Assembly: GCA_951799425.1 (NCBI GenBank)
Contig: OX637410.1
Coordinates: 1,922,001 to 1,986,000, forward strand
Direction: 5' to 3'
DNA length: 64,000 nt
Source: Ilex aquifolium
Lineage: Eukaryota; Streptophyta; Magnoliopsida; Aquifoliales; Aquifoliaceae
In this document: positions 1-10,526 of the stretch, in pieces
How positions within the stretch are numbered: the first letter of the stretch is position 1
How the letters are laid out: the number at the start of each line of letters is the position of its first letter
Notes under the pieces: model-generated
What the model saw: only the letters and a program-made list of their open reading frames with translations
Databases searched by the model: none
Told to the model about the DNA's origin: nothing
Translations under genes and position numbers: made by a program

Positions 1-215
1 ACTCATCATCCTCATCTCCAGACTCCTCCTCATCAGTCTCATACTCACTGTCCTCTGCATCATCGGAGTCGTAATCGTCGGAGCTCTCCACCTCAACAAC
101 AGTAGAAGCCATAGGGGCAGAGGTGGAGGGTCCATCACTAGGAGGTGGAGGCACATCGGGGATCGAATTTCCCAGGAAGGTGTGCTCATATATCCTCGTC
201 ATCATCAGGGATAAC
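1..215 (-). pseudogene. C-terminal part of plant transposon protein, split by ATH1
   Basis: Read on the minus strand this is the C-terminal tail of a protein typical of Athila-type third ORFs. It has an amphipathic stretch around 'RIYEHTFLG', a proline-rich PPPPSDGP segment, then a strongly acidic tail of D, E and S. The matching upstream part lies at 15953-16060. Removing ATH1 and one copy of its 5-bp target duplication leaves an open frame across the junction, so the ORF was intact when ATH1 landed. The N-terminal half is not in the window: it is cut off at 16061 by TEK-A, and the window edge truncates the C terminus. No function is established for this family. Confidence 0.6.
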
Positions 216-400
216 TGATTAGCACTTAAAATTAGCATATTACTATGCCGTTTTAAGACTAATTGTACTTTGATGGAGTTTAAGTGATGTCATTTCAGGC
301 CCTAAACTGAACAAGGACCCAAGAACAACAAGTACCACACTTGGATGCAACACCAGCACATTAGAGCCCAAAATTGGAGAAGCTTGGAGCACAGCCAAAA

Positions 401-762
401 CGTTCGAACGCCAACTCACGTTCGAACGTCCACATTACACTGTAGCAGACTCAACTGCTAAGAGAAGGCATGTTGCAGTTAGGAAAGAAGACTGAAGCTC
501 TGAAGCACTTGAGTGTCACGTTCGAACGCCAACTCACATTCGAACGTGCACTTGAGTTGATTGAAGACCAGACTACTGCATAGAGTTGGAACTGAACTTC
601 ACAGAAGACCAACAGACCACTCGAGTGAAAGGGTCAGAACACATCTGGCGTTCGAACGCCCTTAGTGCAAAAACAGAAGAAACGCTCGAACGGCAGTCAA
701 CGTTCGAACGCCCTTAGTGTAAAAACATAAACAACATTGGAACACCAACTCACGTTCGAACG
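401..762 (+). promoter_or_regulatory. Array of paired CGTTCGAACG palindromes in U3
   Basis: Copies of the 10-bp palindrome start at 401, 419, 519, 537, 649, 683, 701, 735 and 753; those at 537, 683 and 735 carry mutations. Eight of the nine form pairs whose starts are exactly 18 bp apart, often with the spacer CCAACTCA. The array ends 95 bp before the TATA box. Position and geometry suggest an upstream activating region bound by a dimeric factor. The factor is unknown. Confidence 0.6.
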
Positions 763-856
763 TTCTCCACAGACTAGCAGCAGAGTGGTTGGCTTTTCAC
801 TTAGACTTGGGCGGCAAACACTATTCCTTCACCTCCTCTTGTCTCCTCCTCTTGCC

Positions 857-864
857 TATAAATA
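857..864 (+). promoter_or_regulatory. LTR TATA box
   Basis: TATAAATA in a pyrimidine-rich context (CTTGCC upstream, CTCCCC downstream). The same box is at 14647-14654 in the 3' LTR. It is the likely core promoter of the genomic RNA. Confidence 0.65.
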
Positions 865-1998
865 CTCCCCTTGTTGGAGAGCTAAGATAGCCAAGTAGGA
901 AAGTTGATGGAGGCTTAGACTCCCACTCACATTGTAGATTTAGCTTATTTTCCTTGTATGAAGTATTTATCTTAGAGATTAGTTTGGCTTTAGTCCAACA
1001 TCTCTTGCTTGTTATAAAAGTAGTTTTATGCTTTTGCTTATGCTTATGCTTTCATTTTACATGCATAGAAGAGAGATAGTTCATCTTTTGGTTGAGGAAG
1101 CAACCCTCCAATTCTTGGTTGAGGAAGCCACCCTCCAAATGTGACTAGCTTTCTTCTACTTTTATTGTTCATGCATTTCACTTCCATTGCTTGAGCTTAT
1201 TTCTTTCTTAGAAGAGTGAAACTCTTCCACTTTTCTAGAGCTTTACCAAAGTCATGAAGGGTGGAACGTGATTCACCCATTCTTTGTTAAAGATTGGCTC
1301 CGTGTTTGTTGTTACTTTATCTTTTAAGTTCTCTACTTGGAGGGATGAGCATCACTCACGTTTCTAGCTTTACCCAAGCCATGAAGAGTGAGTAGTTTCT
1401 CATTCACTCTTTAGTAAGAGGAGAAGGGCATTTATAAGTTATCCGGGAATCATATTTGTGCATTGTTTTTATGCTTAACGTTTATTTCTTCTTGTTATTG
1501 GATGATTGATTGCATCTAGCAAAGCTAAGGTACTTTGTATAACTGTGGGCTCTTTCTATGACACGGATGACTCTTGCATAAAAAGACTCATCAGTTCAAG
1601 GCAAGTACCCCGGCTAGATCCTCATGACTACCCTTCAATCCTCCCCCTTATTGTACTTCATTTAAAGAATGGAATATTAATATCATGATTGGATGTCTTG
1701 TAGAAACACTTGCTTGTTTGTAGACGGGTTAAGTCTCGGCACAGGCAATTCTTGTAAACTTCTAGAAAGACATCGGAATCATGTTCTTAATTCTCACAAT
1801 CCATCTTTATCTTCCGATTAACTTGCTGTTGACACGAGAGTTAATTGAGTTATCAAGCACAATTATGACAAACCGGATAACTAACTACATGTCCAGATCC
1901 TTGCACTAAAGAGTGACTCTTTTTAATTAGCACTTATCTCCTGTTTTGTTAAGAAAATCCTCTTGGAAAGAATCTTATATTCTGTCCAGGAAAACTTA

Positions 1999-2434
1999 GG
2001 GCCTGTTTGGTTTGCGTTTCAAAAACAGGTATCCGAAAACAGTTTTTGAGAAGAGTTTTGAGAAAATGGTTTTGATATTTTTTGAGATAAAAAACTTGTT
2101 TGGTTAGATGATTTCAAAAACAGTTTTACAGAATAGAAAATAGTAAAACCTGTTTGGACAGCCTAAATATATGTTTGAACAGTATTTCAAACATTAATAA
2201 AAAAATATAAGAAAGTTATTTATATATTATAATATTATATTAAATATTATATAATATATAATATTTATATATATTATATTCTATTATATATTTATACATA
2301 TATATGTATAAATATATATACATATATATATATTTATAAATATATATATATGTATAAATATATTATATTATATAATATATTTATACATATATATATTTAT
2401 AAATACATATATATATATATACATATATATACCA

Positions 2435-2514
<80 letters not shown>

Positions 2515-2680
2515 GAATTTATAAATAAATAAATATATATATATATATATTTATATACGAATTTATAAATAAATAAATATATATATATATATACGAATTT
2601 TAATAATATTATATAATATAATATTTATATATTATATTATATAATATATATATTTATACATATATTTATACATATAAATT

Positions 2681-2744
<64 letters not shown>

Positions 2745-2926
2745 GTATAAATATATATGTAAATTCTTATATATAAATTCGTAGATATATATATACATAT
2801 ATATACCAATTTATATATATATATATTATAAATTGGTATATATGTATAAATATATTATATATGTATAAATATATATGTAAATTCTTATATATAAATTCGT
2901 AGATATATATATACATATATATACCA

Positions 2927-2964
<38 letters not shown>

Positions 2965-3398
2965 GAATTTATAAATAAATAAATATATATATATACGAAT
3001 TTTAATAATATTATATAATATAATATTTATATATTATATTATAATATTATAGAATAGAATAGAATATTATATATTATATTATATTATAATATCTATTATA
3101 TATATATATATTATATATTAGGAGAGAGAGGAAGAAGTAAAAAAAAAAAGGAATGAAGAAATTTGCTGCTAAGGAGACTCGAAGGGCAGACCTCATTAAA
3201 GTCCAAAATTGTTCTCCTTGTTTTCAAAATTTTCAAAGAAAACTCCGAAAACAAGCTAGACTTGTTTTCTGTTTCTTTGACTCAAATCTCATTTTTTCCG
3301 AAAATTTTGAGAACAAAAATGCTAAACAAACAGGATTTGGGTGTTTTTAAAATTTTGAGAACAAAAAACAGTTTTGCAGACGCAAACCAAACACAGCC
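1999..3398. mobile_element. PIF/Harbinger-like non-autonomous element (MITE) in the 5' LTR
   Basis: The left end GGGCCTGTTTGGTTTGCGT and the inverted right end match at 17 of the first 22 positions. The element is flanked by TTA at 1996-1998 and 3399-3401. The 3' LTR at about 15786 has the uninterrupted site, with TCA where TTA was duplicated. A TTA duplication and GGGCCTGTTTGG-type ends are typical of Tourist-like MITEs. No transposase ORF is present. The subterminal parts are purine-rich and pyrimidine-rich complements (2020-2150 versus 3215-3380), so it can fold back. The middle is AT-rich with long TA runs. Confidence 0.85.
2437..2738. repeat. (TA)n microsatellites inside the MITE
   Basis: Almost pure TA runs occupy about 2437-2512 and 2682-2738. 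They are separated by short unique pieces that recur with small changes to about 3000, for example ACGAATTTATAAATAAATAA. The runs have been expanded and locally duplicated within the element. Confidence 0.9.
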
Positions 3399-3571
3399 TT
3401 ATATCTCACAGCAAATCTCAAGGGTTACAATCAATAGGTCTCTACCACTGCTTACCTTAGAAATATCAACAAAAGTTCTCTGTGGATTCGACTCCGGACT
3501 CAAACCGGATTATTACTACAGCTTGACCGCCTGCACCTGGGTGTACATATTTCGGATCAAGAACAAGTTTT

Positions 3572-3589
3572 TGGCACCGTTGCCGGGGA
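3572..3589 (+). other. Primer binding site, tRNA-Asp
   Basis: TGGCACCGTTGCCGGGGA lies six bases after the LTR end. It fits the complement of the 3' end of plant tRNA-Asp (TGGCGCCGTTGCCGGGGA) with one mismatch. This primer is typical of the Athila lineage. Confidence 0.85.
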
Positions 3590-3684
3590 ACCTTTAAAAG
3601 GTGTTTTAAGGTGAAAGGTAAAAAGACCTTTAACGTTGTGTATATTCTTTGGTTTACTGTAAATAACTTTGTTTTATTTTCTTT

Positions 3685-6600
3685 ATGACTGAGGGCACTC
3701 CTCGCTTCCAAAATTTGTGGGCAGAATCGTGTGAGTTCGTGAATCAGCCTGAACCAAATTCACCTAGATCAGTAGCAGATTCTTGTGAGGGTAGTATGGA
3801 AAATACTGAAAGAAATGGAGAAGTCCCTATGAGAGAGGAGGAGGTCCCTAACATCCGAACTTTGCGGGATTACTTAAATCTCACAAGAAACAGTGTCCCC
3901 TCTTGTTTTATTTTTCCTGAAAATGCTTCCCTCTTTACTGTAAAGCCGGGGACAGTGCAGTTATTACCCGTGTTTCATGGATTGGATGCAGAAAATCCAT
4001 ATCTCCATATAAAAGATTTTGAGGAAGTGTGTGGAACATTTCAAGACAATTCTGAATTGGCCAAGATGAAACTGTTTTCTTTCTCCTTGAGGGATAGAGC
4101 CAAACAATGGTTAAATTCTTTAAAAACTTTTTCAATACCCAACTGGCAAGCATTACAAAATGAATTTTTTAGAAAGTTTTTTCCTCTACACCGCACAAAT
4201 GCACTAAAAAGGCAAATCATGAATTTTGCGGTTAAAGAAGGAGAAACTTTTTATCAAAGTTGGGAGAGATTCAAAGATCTGCTCCAATCCTGCCCACATC
4301 ATGCTTTTGAAAATTGGACTTTGGTAGGATTTTTCTATGACTCCTTACCCTCTAGACTACGTCAGTTTGTCGAAATGATGGCACAAGGAGAATTCATGGG
4401 AAAAAGTCCGGAGGATGCATTCAATTTTTTCGACACCATATCTGACAGTTCTCAGATGTGGGACTCAGCCTCCCCTACCACTGTAGAAGCTAGACCATCT
4501 ACTTCCCAAGGAGGAAAATATGTCTTGAGAGAGGATGATGACTTGAGAGCAAAAATGTCCACATTGTCTCGAAAGCTTGAAGCTTTAGAGATGAAGAAAG
4601 TCCATCAAGTTGATGTTAGCCCTTCCACCAAGCAAGTGTGTGGAATCTGTGCGCTAACAGGACACCCTACTGGGGAGTGTCCCACCATCCCAACATTCAA
4701 AGAAGTCTTGTTGGAACAAACACATGCAGTTTCCAACTTCAACAAGCCCTACTCCAACCCATATTCTGAAACATACAATCCAGGGTGGCGAAACCACCCT
4801 AACTTCAGTTGGAAGAACACACAACCAATACCCATGAACCAACAACAAGGGTCATACCCACCACCCCAAGGACCTCCTGCATATCAACCATATCAACCAC
4901 CACAAAAGAGGAACCTTGAGGACACACTGAATAAGTTCATGCAAAGCCAAATGAATTATAACAATAATTCCACACAGGCTTTCACTGATTTCAAAACCCA
5001 AACAACTCAATCTTTTGAGGATCTTAAAAGCCACATCCAAAAGTTGACTCAATTCATGGTCATACACGAAAAGGGCAAGTTTCCTGCCCAACCAAAGCAA
5101 CCACAAGGCCAATTCCATGTAGGGAACCCTTCAACAATAGGAAACACCCAAGACCAAGCCCAAGTTGTCACGACACTAAGAAGTGGCAAGGTGATTGACA
5201 AGACAATCAGAGACATACTCATTCCCAAGCCAAGACCTGAGTCAAGCCCAGCTAATCCATCATTTGAACCTGAACCAATTGAGACTGAACTTGAGAAAGA
5301 CCCTGAGCCTGTGATTGAACAAGAGCCAGAACCTTCTGAGAAAAGGGAACCTTCGTATCCCATTCCGGCTCCGTTTCCTCATCGACTCAAAATCAAACAG
5401 AAAGTGAAAAATCAGCCTGAAATTTATGAGATTTTTAAGCAAGTAAATATCAACATCCCACTTCTGGATGCAATCAAACAAGTTCCATCTTATGCCAAGT
5501 TTCTAAAAGACTTGTGCACAGTCAAGAGAAGTCAGAACGTCCGAAAGAGAGCTTTCCTAACGGAACAAGCTAATGCTCTTCTTCAACATAAAACCCTTCC
5601 AAAATACAAAGACCCAGGGTGTCCGACTGTCTCATGTATCATTGGGAACTTCAAGATTGAACAAGCTTTGTTAGACCTTGGAGCCAGCGTTAATTTGCTA
5701 CCCTACTCTGTCTATCAGCAGTTGGGTTTGGGTGAACTTAAACCCACTTGTGTCACACTCCAGTTGGCCGACAGATCTGTTAAAACCCCCAGAGGGATTG
5801 TTGAAGATGTGCTTGTCCAAGTAGATAGTTTTGTCTTCCCTGTTGACTTCATTGTTTTGGATACTCAACCAGCAATAAATTCGGAGAACCAAATTCCCGT
5901 CATTCTTGGTCGGCCATTCCTAGCAACTTCCAATGCCTTAATCAATTGCAGGAATGGAGTCATGAAATTAAATTTTGGGAATATGACTCTCGAACTGAAC
6001 ATTTTCAATATTGCTAAACATCCAGAAGAAGAAAAGGAAGAAAGGAAAGTAAACTCCATAGAATCTTTGATACAGGAACATCTGGATGATACATTCTGTG
6101 AGGATCCTACTGAATCATCTTTGTTAGAACTCATCTCATCAGAAACAACAGATGATGACCCAAATCCACCAAGTGGCACTACTCATACTGTTGAGACATG
6201 GGCACCCAAATTCGAAGAAATTTCACCAAGTGGCACAAAGCCAGTCTCATCAAGTGTTAGCCCACCAAAGCCTGAATTGAAACCTCTCCCATCTGACCTC
6301 AAATATGCATTTTTATGAGAGAATGAGTCATACCCAGTGGTAATTTCATCTAAACTCATAGACTTACAAGAGTCTAAACTGATTGAAGTTCTTCGAAGTC
6401 ATAAAAGCACCATTGGATGGACCATCGCTGACTTGAAAGGTATAAGCCCGTTAATCTGCAATCATGCTATATACCTTGAAGAGGATTCAAAACCCTCTCG
6501 TCAAATGCAGCGACGACTAAACCCTCACATGAAGGAAGTTGTGAGAATTGAGGTACTCAAACTCTTAGATGCAGGGATAATCTTCCCTATCTCAGATAGT

Positions 6601-9249
6601 AAATGGGTTAGTCCAACCCAAGTTGTGCCAAAAAAATATGGGTCACAGTGGTTAAAAATGATGCAAATGAACTAGTACCAACTCGAGTCGTCACAGGATG
6701 GCGAATGTGCATTGATTATCGAAAACTCAATTTGGTCACTAGAAAATATCATTTTCCTCTCCCATTTCTTGACCAAGTCCTAGAGAGAATTGCAGGCCAT
6801 GCATTTTACTATTTTTTAGATGGGTATTTAGGGTATAACCAAATTGAGATAGCCCTAGATGATCAGGAGAAAACAACCTTCACATGCCCCTTTGGCACCT
6901 TTGCATTCAAAAGGATGCCATTTGGACTTTGTAACACGCCTGCAACATTCCAAAGATGTATGCTAAGCTTGTTCAGTGATATGGTTGAAAATTTTTTGGA
7001 AGTATTCATGGATGACTTCTCTGTCTATGATGATTCCTTCGATTTGTGTTTAACCAATCTGGAGAAAGTACTGATCAGATGTAAGGAAACCAACCTAGTG
7101 CTCAATTGGGAAAAATGCCATTTTATGGTAACACAGGGCATTGTCCTTGGTCACATTGTGTCGTCTGAAGGCATGAAAGTTGACAAGGAAAAAATAGATC
7201 TGATTAGAAATTTGCCTGCCCCTAAGACTGTAAAGGATGTTCGATCATTCCTAGGACATGCAGGTTTCTACAGGAGATTCATAAAAGATTTCAGTACCAT
7301 AGCAAAACCCATGTGTCACCTCCTAAGTCAGGATGTAATCTTTGATTGGAATGAAGCATGCCAAAAAGCCTTTGACAAGCTAAAAGACATGTTAATTTCT
7401 GCACCAATAATGCAACCCCCTGACTGGAATCTTCCCTTTGAACTAATGTGTGATGCAAGTGATTTTGTTGTAGGTGCTGTATTGGGACAAAGAAAAGATA
7501 AGAAACCCCATGTGATTTACTATGCAAGCAAAACTTTGAATGATGCTCAAATGAATTATTCGACAACTGAGAAAGAATTGCGTGCTGTAGTTTTTGCACT
7601 GGAAAAATTCCGTTCTTATCTTTTTGGTTCTTCTGTTACTGTATTCACTGACCATGCAGCCCTAAAATTTTTGCTCACAAAGAAGGACGCCAAACCAAGA
7701 CTCTTGAGATGGATACTTTTGCTCCAAGAGTTTGATCTTGTCATCAAGGACAAGAAAGGTGTCGAGAATGTGGTGGCAGATCATCTGTCCAGACTAACCT
7801 ATGAATTTCATGAGGATGGACTGCCACTCAATGAGAAATTCCCCGATGAACAACTTTTCATGATTGATAGGACACCATGGTATGCAGACATTGCTAACTT
7901 TCTTGCTACTGGTACACTCCCTCCATCCTTTACCATGTTGGACAAAAAGAAATTTCTAAGGGAGGTTCGTAACTTCTTTTGGGAGGATCCTTACGTATTC
8001 AAGTACTGTAAAGATCAAATCATAAGACGTTGCATCCCTGCTCATGAAAGTAGTCAGGTAATAACATTTTTTCATTCTGAAGCATGCGGTGGCCACTTTT
8101 CATCAAGAAAAACAGCTGCAAAAATATTGCAGTGTGGATTTTACTGGCCCACACTTTTCAAATATGTCCATGCCTTTTGTTTAACTTGTGATAGGTGTCA
8201 AAGGTTGGGAAACATTTCTAAAAAAAATATGATGCCCTTAAACCCCATTCTGGTAATTGAAATTTTTGACTGTTGGGGCATCAATTTTATGGGACCATTT
8301 CCCCCTTCCTTTGGCTATCTGTACATTTTAGTGGTTGTAGACTATGTATCCAAATGGGTTGAAGCAATTCCATGCCGAAACAATGATCACAAAACAGTGA
8401 TCAAATTTTTGAAAGAAAATATTTTGTCCCGGTTTGGAATTCCGAAATCAATCATAAGCGATGGGGGTGCTCATTTTTGCAATCGTCCTTTCTGGAATTT
8501 AATGAAAAAATACTTGATTTTTCACAAAATTGCAACCCCTTATCACCCACAGACCAGTGGACAAGCTGAGTTAGCTAATCGGGAGATCAAATTAATTTTG
8601 GAAAAAACGGTGAATCCAGATCGCAAAGATTGGTCGTTAAGACTAACTGATGCGCTTTGGGCATACCGTACTGCTTTTAAAACAATTTTAGGCATGTCTC
8701 CTTATCGATTAGTCTATGGAAAGCCATGTCACTTGCCTGTGGAATTGGAACATAGGGCATACTGGGCCATTAAAGCAATGAATTTTGACTTAGACAAGGC
8801 TGGGCTAGCAATGAAACTTCACATAAATGAATTGGAGGAATTGAGAAATGAAGCATATGAAAATGCTAAGATTGCTAAAACCAGGATGAAAATTCTTCAT
8901 GACAAACACATTGTGCGGAAATCTTTTGAGCCGTCTCAAAAAGTCTTGCTATTTAATTTAAGACTCCGCCTCTTTCCTAGTAAGTTGAAATCAAAGATGG
9001 ACTGGGCCTTACATTGTCAAAAAGGTGTTTGAACATGGAGCAGTTGAAGTGGAAAACCCAGCAAACGGTAATAGTTTTACTGTTAATGGTCAGTGGTTAA
9101 AACCATTTTTGGAGGATTTTTTTAAAAATGTGGAAACCATTCTTTTAATGGAACCAGAGTACTCCACCGAAATTCGTGCCTGCCGACACTCCAGTGGATC
9201 GGGTCAGGAAAAATCTTCTCCAACCCGACCCACTGGGGCGCCTTTATAA
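3685..9249 (+). pseudogene. ATH1 gag-pol polyprotein, broken
   Basis: Open from the ATG at 3685 to a TGA at 6316. In order it has a gag domain (about residues 100-230, with RDRAKQWLNSL), a CX2CX4HX4C zinc knuckle (CGICALTGHPTGEC, about residue 318), a proline/glutamine-rich linker, and an aspartic protease with DLGAS (Asp 664). Reverse transcriptase follows with YRKLN and FMDD (about 7007), then RNase H (DASDF, TTEKEL) and integrase with an HHCC finger (about 8070-8200). Breaks: the TGA at 6316-6318 sits where ATH2 and ATH3 have Gly; about one base is missing near 6643; one G is inserted near 8996. Each is followed by resumed homology in the shifted or same frame, ending at 9249. The first integrase catalytic Asp is Asn (AAT at 8283). 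Codon content is otherwise good, which fits a young copy. Confidence 0.92.
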
Positions 9250-9294
9250 GGCACCCACTTTTTCTCCCAGCCGCCGCAGTTGCCCCCCCCCCAT

Positions 9295-9350
9295 TTCTTC
9301 TTCTTCTTCTTCTTCTTCTTCTTCTTTTTTCTTTTCTTCTTCTTCCTTCT
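9295..9350 (+). repeat. (TTC)n microsatellite
   Basis: About ten perfect TTC units starting at 9295, then an interrupted pyrimidine tract, just downstream of pol. Long ORFs on both strands here (poly-Ser, poly-Phe, poly-Lys/Glu) are products of the repeat. Confidence 0.9.
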
Positions 9351-9388
9351 GTTCGTCTTCGAGTTCTCTGTTATCCGAGAAACCACCC

Positions 9389-9535
9389 ATGACCACACAC
9401 TCCACAAACACGATATTTTGCTTCATGTTTTGCATTTTAATCTTATATTTGCTCATGGGTGTTCTTCTTTTATTCGCACTCACACATAAGGATTTTCAGC
9501 CTACCCGAAATCCAGATCTGTGCACAGATGAGTAA
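9389..9535 (+). CDS. Possible 48-residue membrane peptide in ATH1
   Basis: A short ORF from the ATG at 9389 encodes a hydrophobic stretch of about 22 residues (within it FCILILYLLMGVLLLFAL) followed by a short polar tail. It lies between pol and the accessory ORF. I see no counterpart in ATH2 at the same place, and the codons may be chance. It could instead be untranslated leader, since a TTTATAAGG box at about 9243 and a CT-rich tract lie just upstream. Confidence 0.18.
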   Translation: MTTHSTNTIFCFMFCILILYLLMGVLLLFALTHKDFQPTRNPDLCTDE

Positions 9536-9643
9536 TTTGTGTTTTTATTTGTAGGTCTCAGTGGGTGAACAGATCTCTACCATTCAACTTCGTCTCCACA
9601 ATCCATGAACCGGTAAATTCGAAACATTGGGGACAATGTTCAG

Positions 9644-9657
9644 TTTAGGTTGGGGGG
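9644..9657 (+). other. Candidate central polypurine tract in ATH1
   Basis: TTTAGGTTGGGGGG repeats the first 12 bases of the terminal tract (TTTAGGTTGGGGAGTG, 13990-14005). It lies right after pol, preceded by GGACAATGTT. ATH2 has the related TTTAGGTTGAAGGGAAGG after GGACAATG at 45216. It could prime a second plus strand or be a relic of an older 3' end. Confidence 0.45.
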
Positions 9658-9789
9658 TATGATCAGTTCATCAGTTCATTAGTTCATATTTTCGTAAATT
9701 TTTTAATTTTTTTATATTGTCGTTGTTGATCATGTTTGAACATTGATTGTATAAATTGATGATTATGCTTATGAATCAGCTTCAATCGT

Positions 9790-9831
9790 CTTTGTGACTG
9801 ACAGACGTTAAAGAACCAGATAGTGAGTCTT
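9790..9831 (+). promoter_or_regulatory. 42-bp conserved noncoding block before the accessory ORF
   Basis: Identical to 45250-45291 in ATH2 apart from one base, although the flanking DNA has diverged strongly. It includes TGACTGACAGACG and CCAGATAGTGAGTCTT. It ends 14 bp before the accessory ATG in ATH1 and 30 bp before it in ATH2. Possible roles are a splice acceptor (pyrimidine-rich DNA then CAG), a splice donor (GTGAGT), or an RNA structure. None can be settled from the sequence alone. Confidence 0.6.
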
Positions 9832-9845
9832 AAAACTTAGCAATC

Positions 9846-10256
9846 ATGGATGTAAAACTTTTTTGGTTTAGCCTAGGAGTTCTACGTACTTTTCCATCTG
9901 ATGTACATACTATGATCATGAGAAAAGCAAGATTAGTAAGGAAGGCTGAAATCCAAGAAAAACAAGCGAAACCCCTCTGTGGCAAAAGCAGCTTTGCCAA
10001 ACGCCGTCGTGCCAAAAGGCTTGGTGCCTGTAAACAGTGTGATAGAGTCTTTCACGAAAAAAGGTACAACCAGTGTTCTGAACCAATTTTCGGTCGCACA
10101 CTTGATCGATTAGACTGGATAGTGAATGGGCTGAGTAAGGATTACCCTGATACGCCATGCTATTCATGTACTTTGCTTAACCGGTTTGTGAGAGAGGAAG
10201 TTAGGAGAGTTACTGGTTGTCCATTCTACACAGACATAGAGGGAGACTCGAATTAG
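9846..10256 (+). CDS. ATH1 accessory ORF, small basic zinc-motif protein
   Basis: 136 residues, intact. A start MDVKLFWFSLGVLR is followed by a lysine/arginine-rich middle with KRRRAKRLG, then CKQCDRVFHEKRYNQC, which is CX2CX4HX6C and differs from a gag knuckle (CX2CX4HX4C). After it come EPIFGRTLDRLDWI and SKDYPDTP. ATH2 encodes the same protein at 45322-45722 with the motif spacing and the LDRLD and SKDYP segments conserved, although DNA around it is much changed, so it was probably kept by selection. The basic patch before a metal site suggests nucleic-acid binding; that is inference. I do not recognise the family. Start chosen because both elements share the ATG and the next residues. Confidence 0.7.
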   Translation: MDVKLFWFSLGVLRTFPSDVHTMIMRKARLVRKAEIQEKQAKPLCGKSSFAKRRRAKRLGACKQCDRVFHEKRYNQCSEPIFGRTLDRLDWIVNGLSKDYPDTPCYSCTLLNRFVREEVRRVTGCPFYTDIEGDSN

Positions 10257-10526
10257 ATAATTTTCTGTAGAAAATGTGTACTTTTGTTGGGGGAGTGAAA
10301 GCCAAAGGTCCGAATTTGTTGTAAAAAGTGTAAAAATCTTTTTGTATAAATTCTTTTGACTGAAATGAAAATATGGGCCGAGCAAGGAATGCCCCAGAAT
10401 ACCAACCTGAAGCGTGGGTAGGGGCTTATCCTGAGACGACATAGGTTTTTGATTTAAAATTATGTGTTTAGCCTTCTTAGATTGTGTACAGTGTAGTGAA
10501 GAAAATTTTTGATTTTTTTGATTCAA

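Larger units (their letters stand above)
216..3565 (+). repeat. ATH1 5' LTR (interrupted by a MITE)
   Basis: It is a direct repeat of 14006-15952. It spans 3350 bp, and subtracting the 1400-bp insertion and its 3-bp duplication leaves 1947 bp, exactly the length of the 3' copy. U3 carries paired CGTTCGAACG palindromes (401-762) followed by a TATA box at 857. The LTR ends seven bases before the primer binding site. Confidence 0.93.

Noticed and set aside
1506-1688. A 60-codon ORF repeated in both ATH1 LTRs (also 15296-15478)
   Set aside because: It is duplicated only because the LTRs are direct repeats. The start is not ATG-supported in the second copy, the composition is ordinary noncoding, and no domain is visible.
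2350-2532. ORF of alternating Tyr and Ile
   Set aside because: Translation of a (TA)n microsatellite inside the MITE.
6316-9249. Separate gag-protease and pol genes in ATH1
   Set aside because: Homology and frame continue through the TGA, and the related copies have a Gly codon there, so one polyprotein with a mutation is simpler.
9204-9489. Overlapping ORFs rich in Lys/Glu, Phe or Ser
   Set aside because: All are readings of the (TTC)n repeat and its complement.
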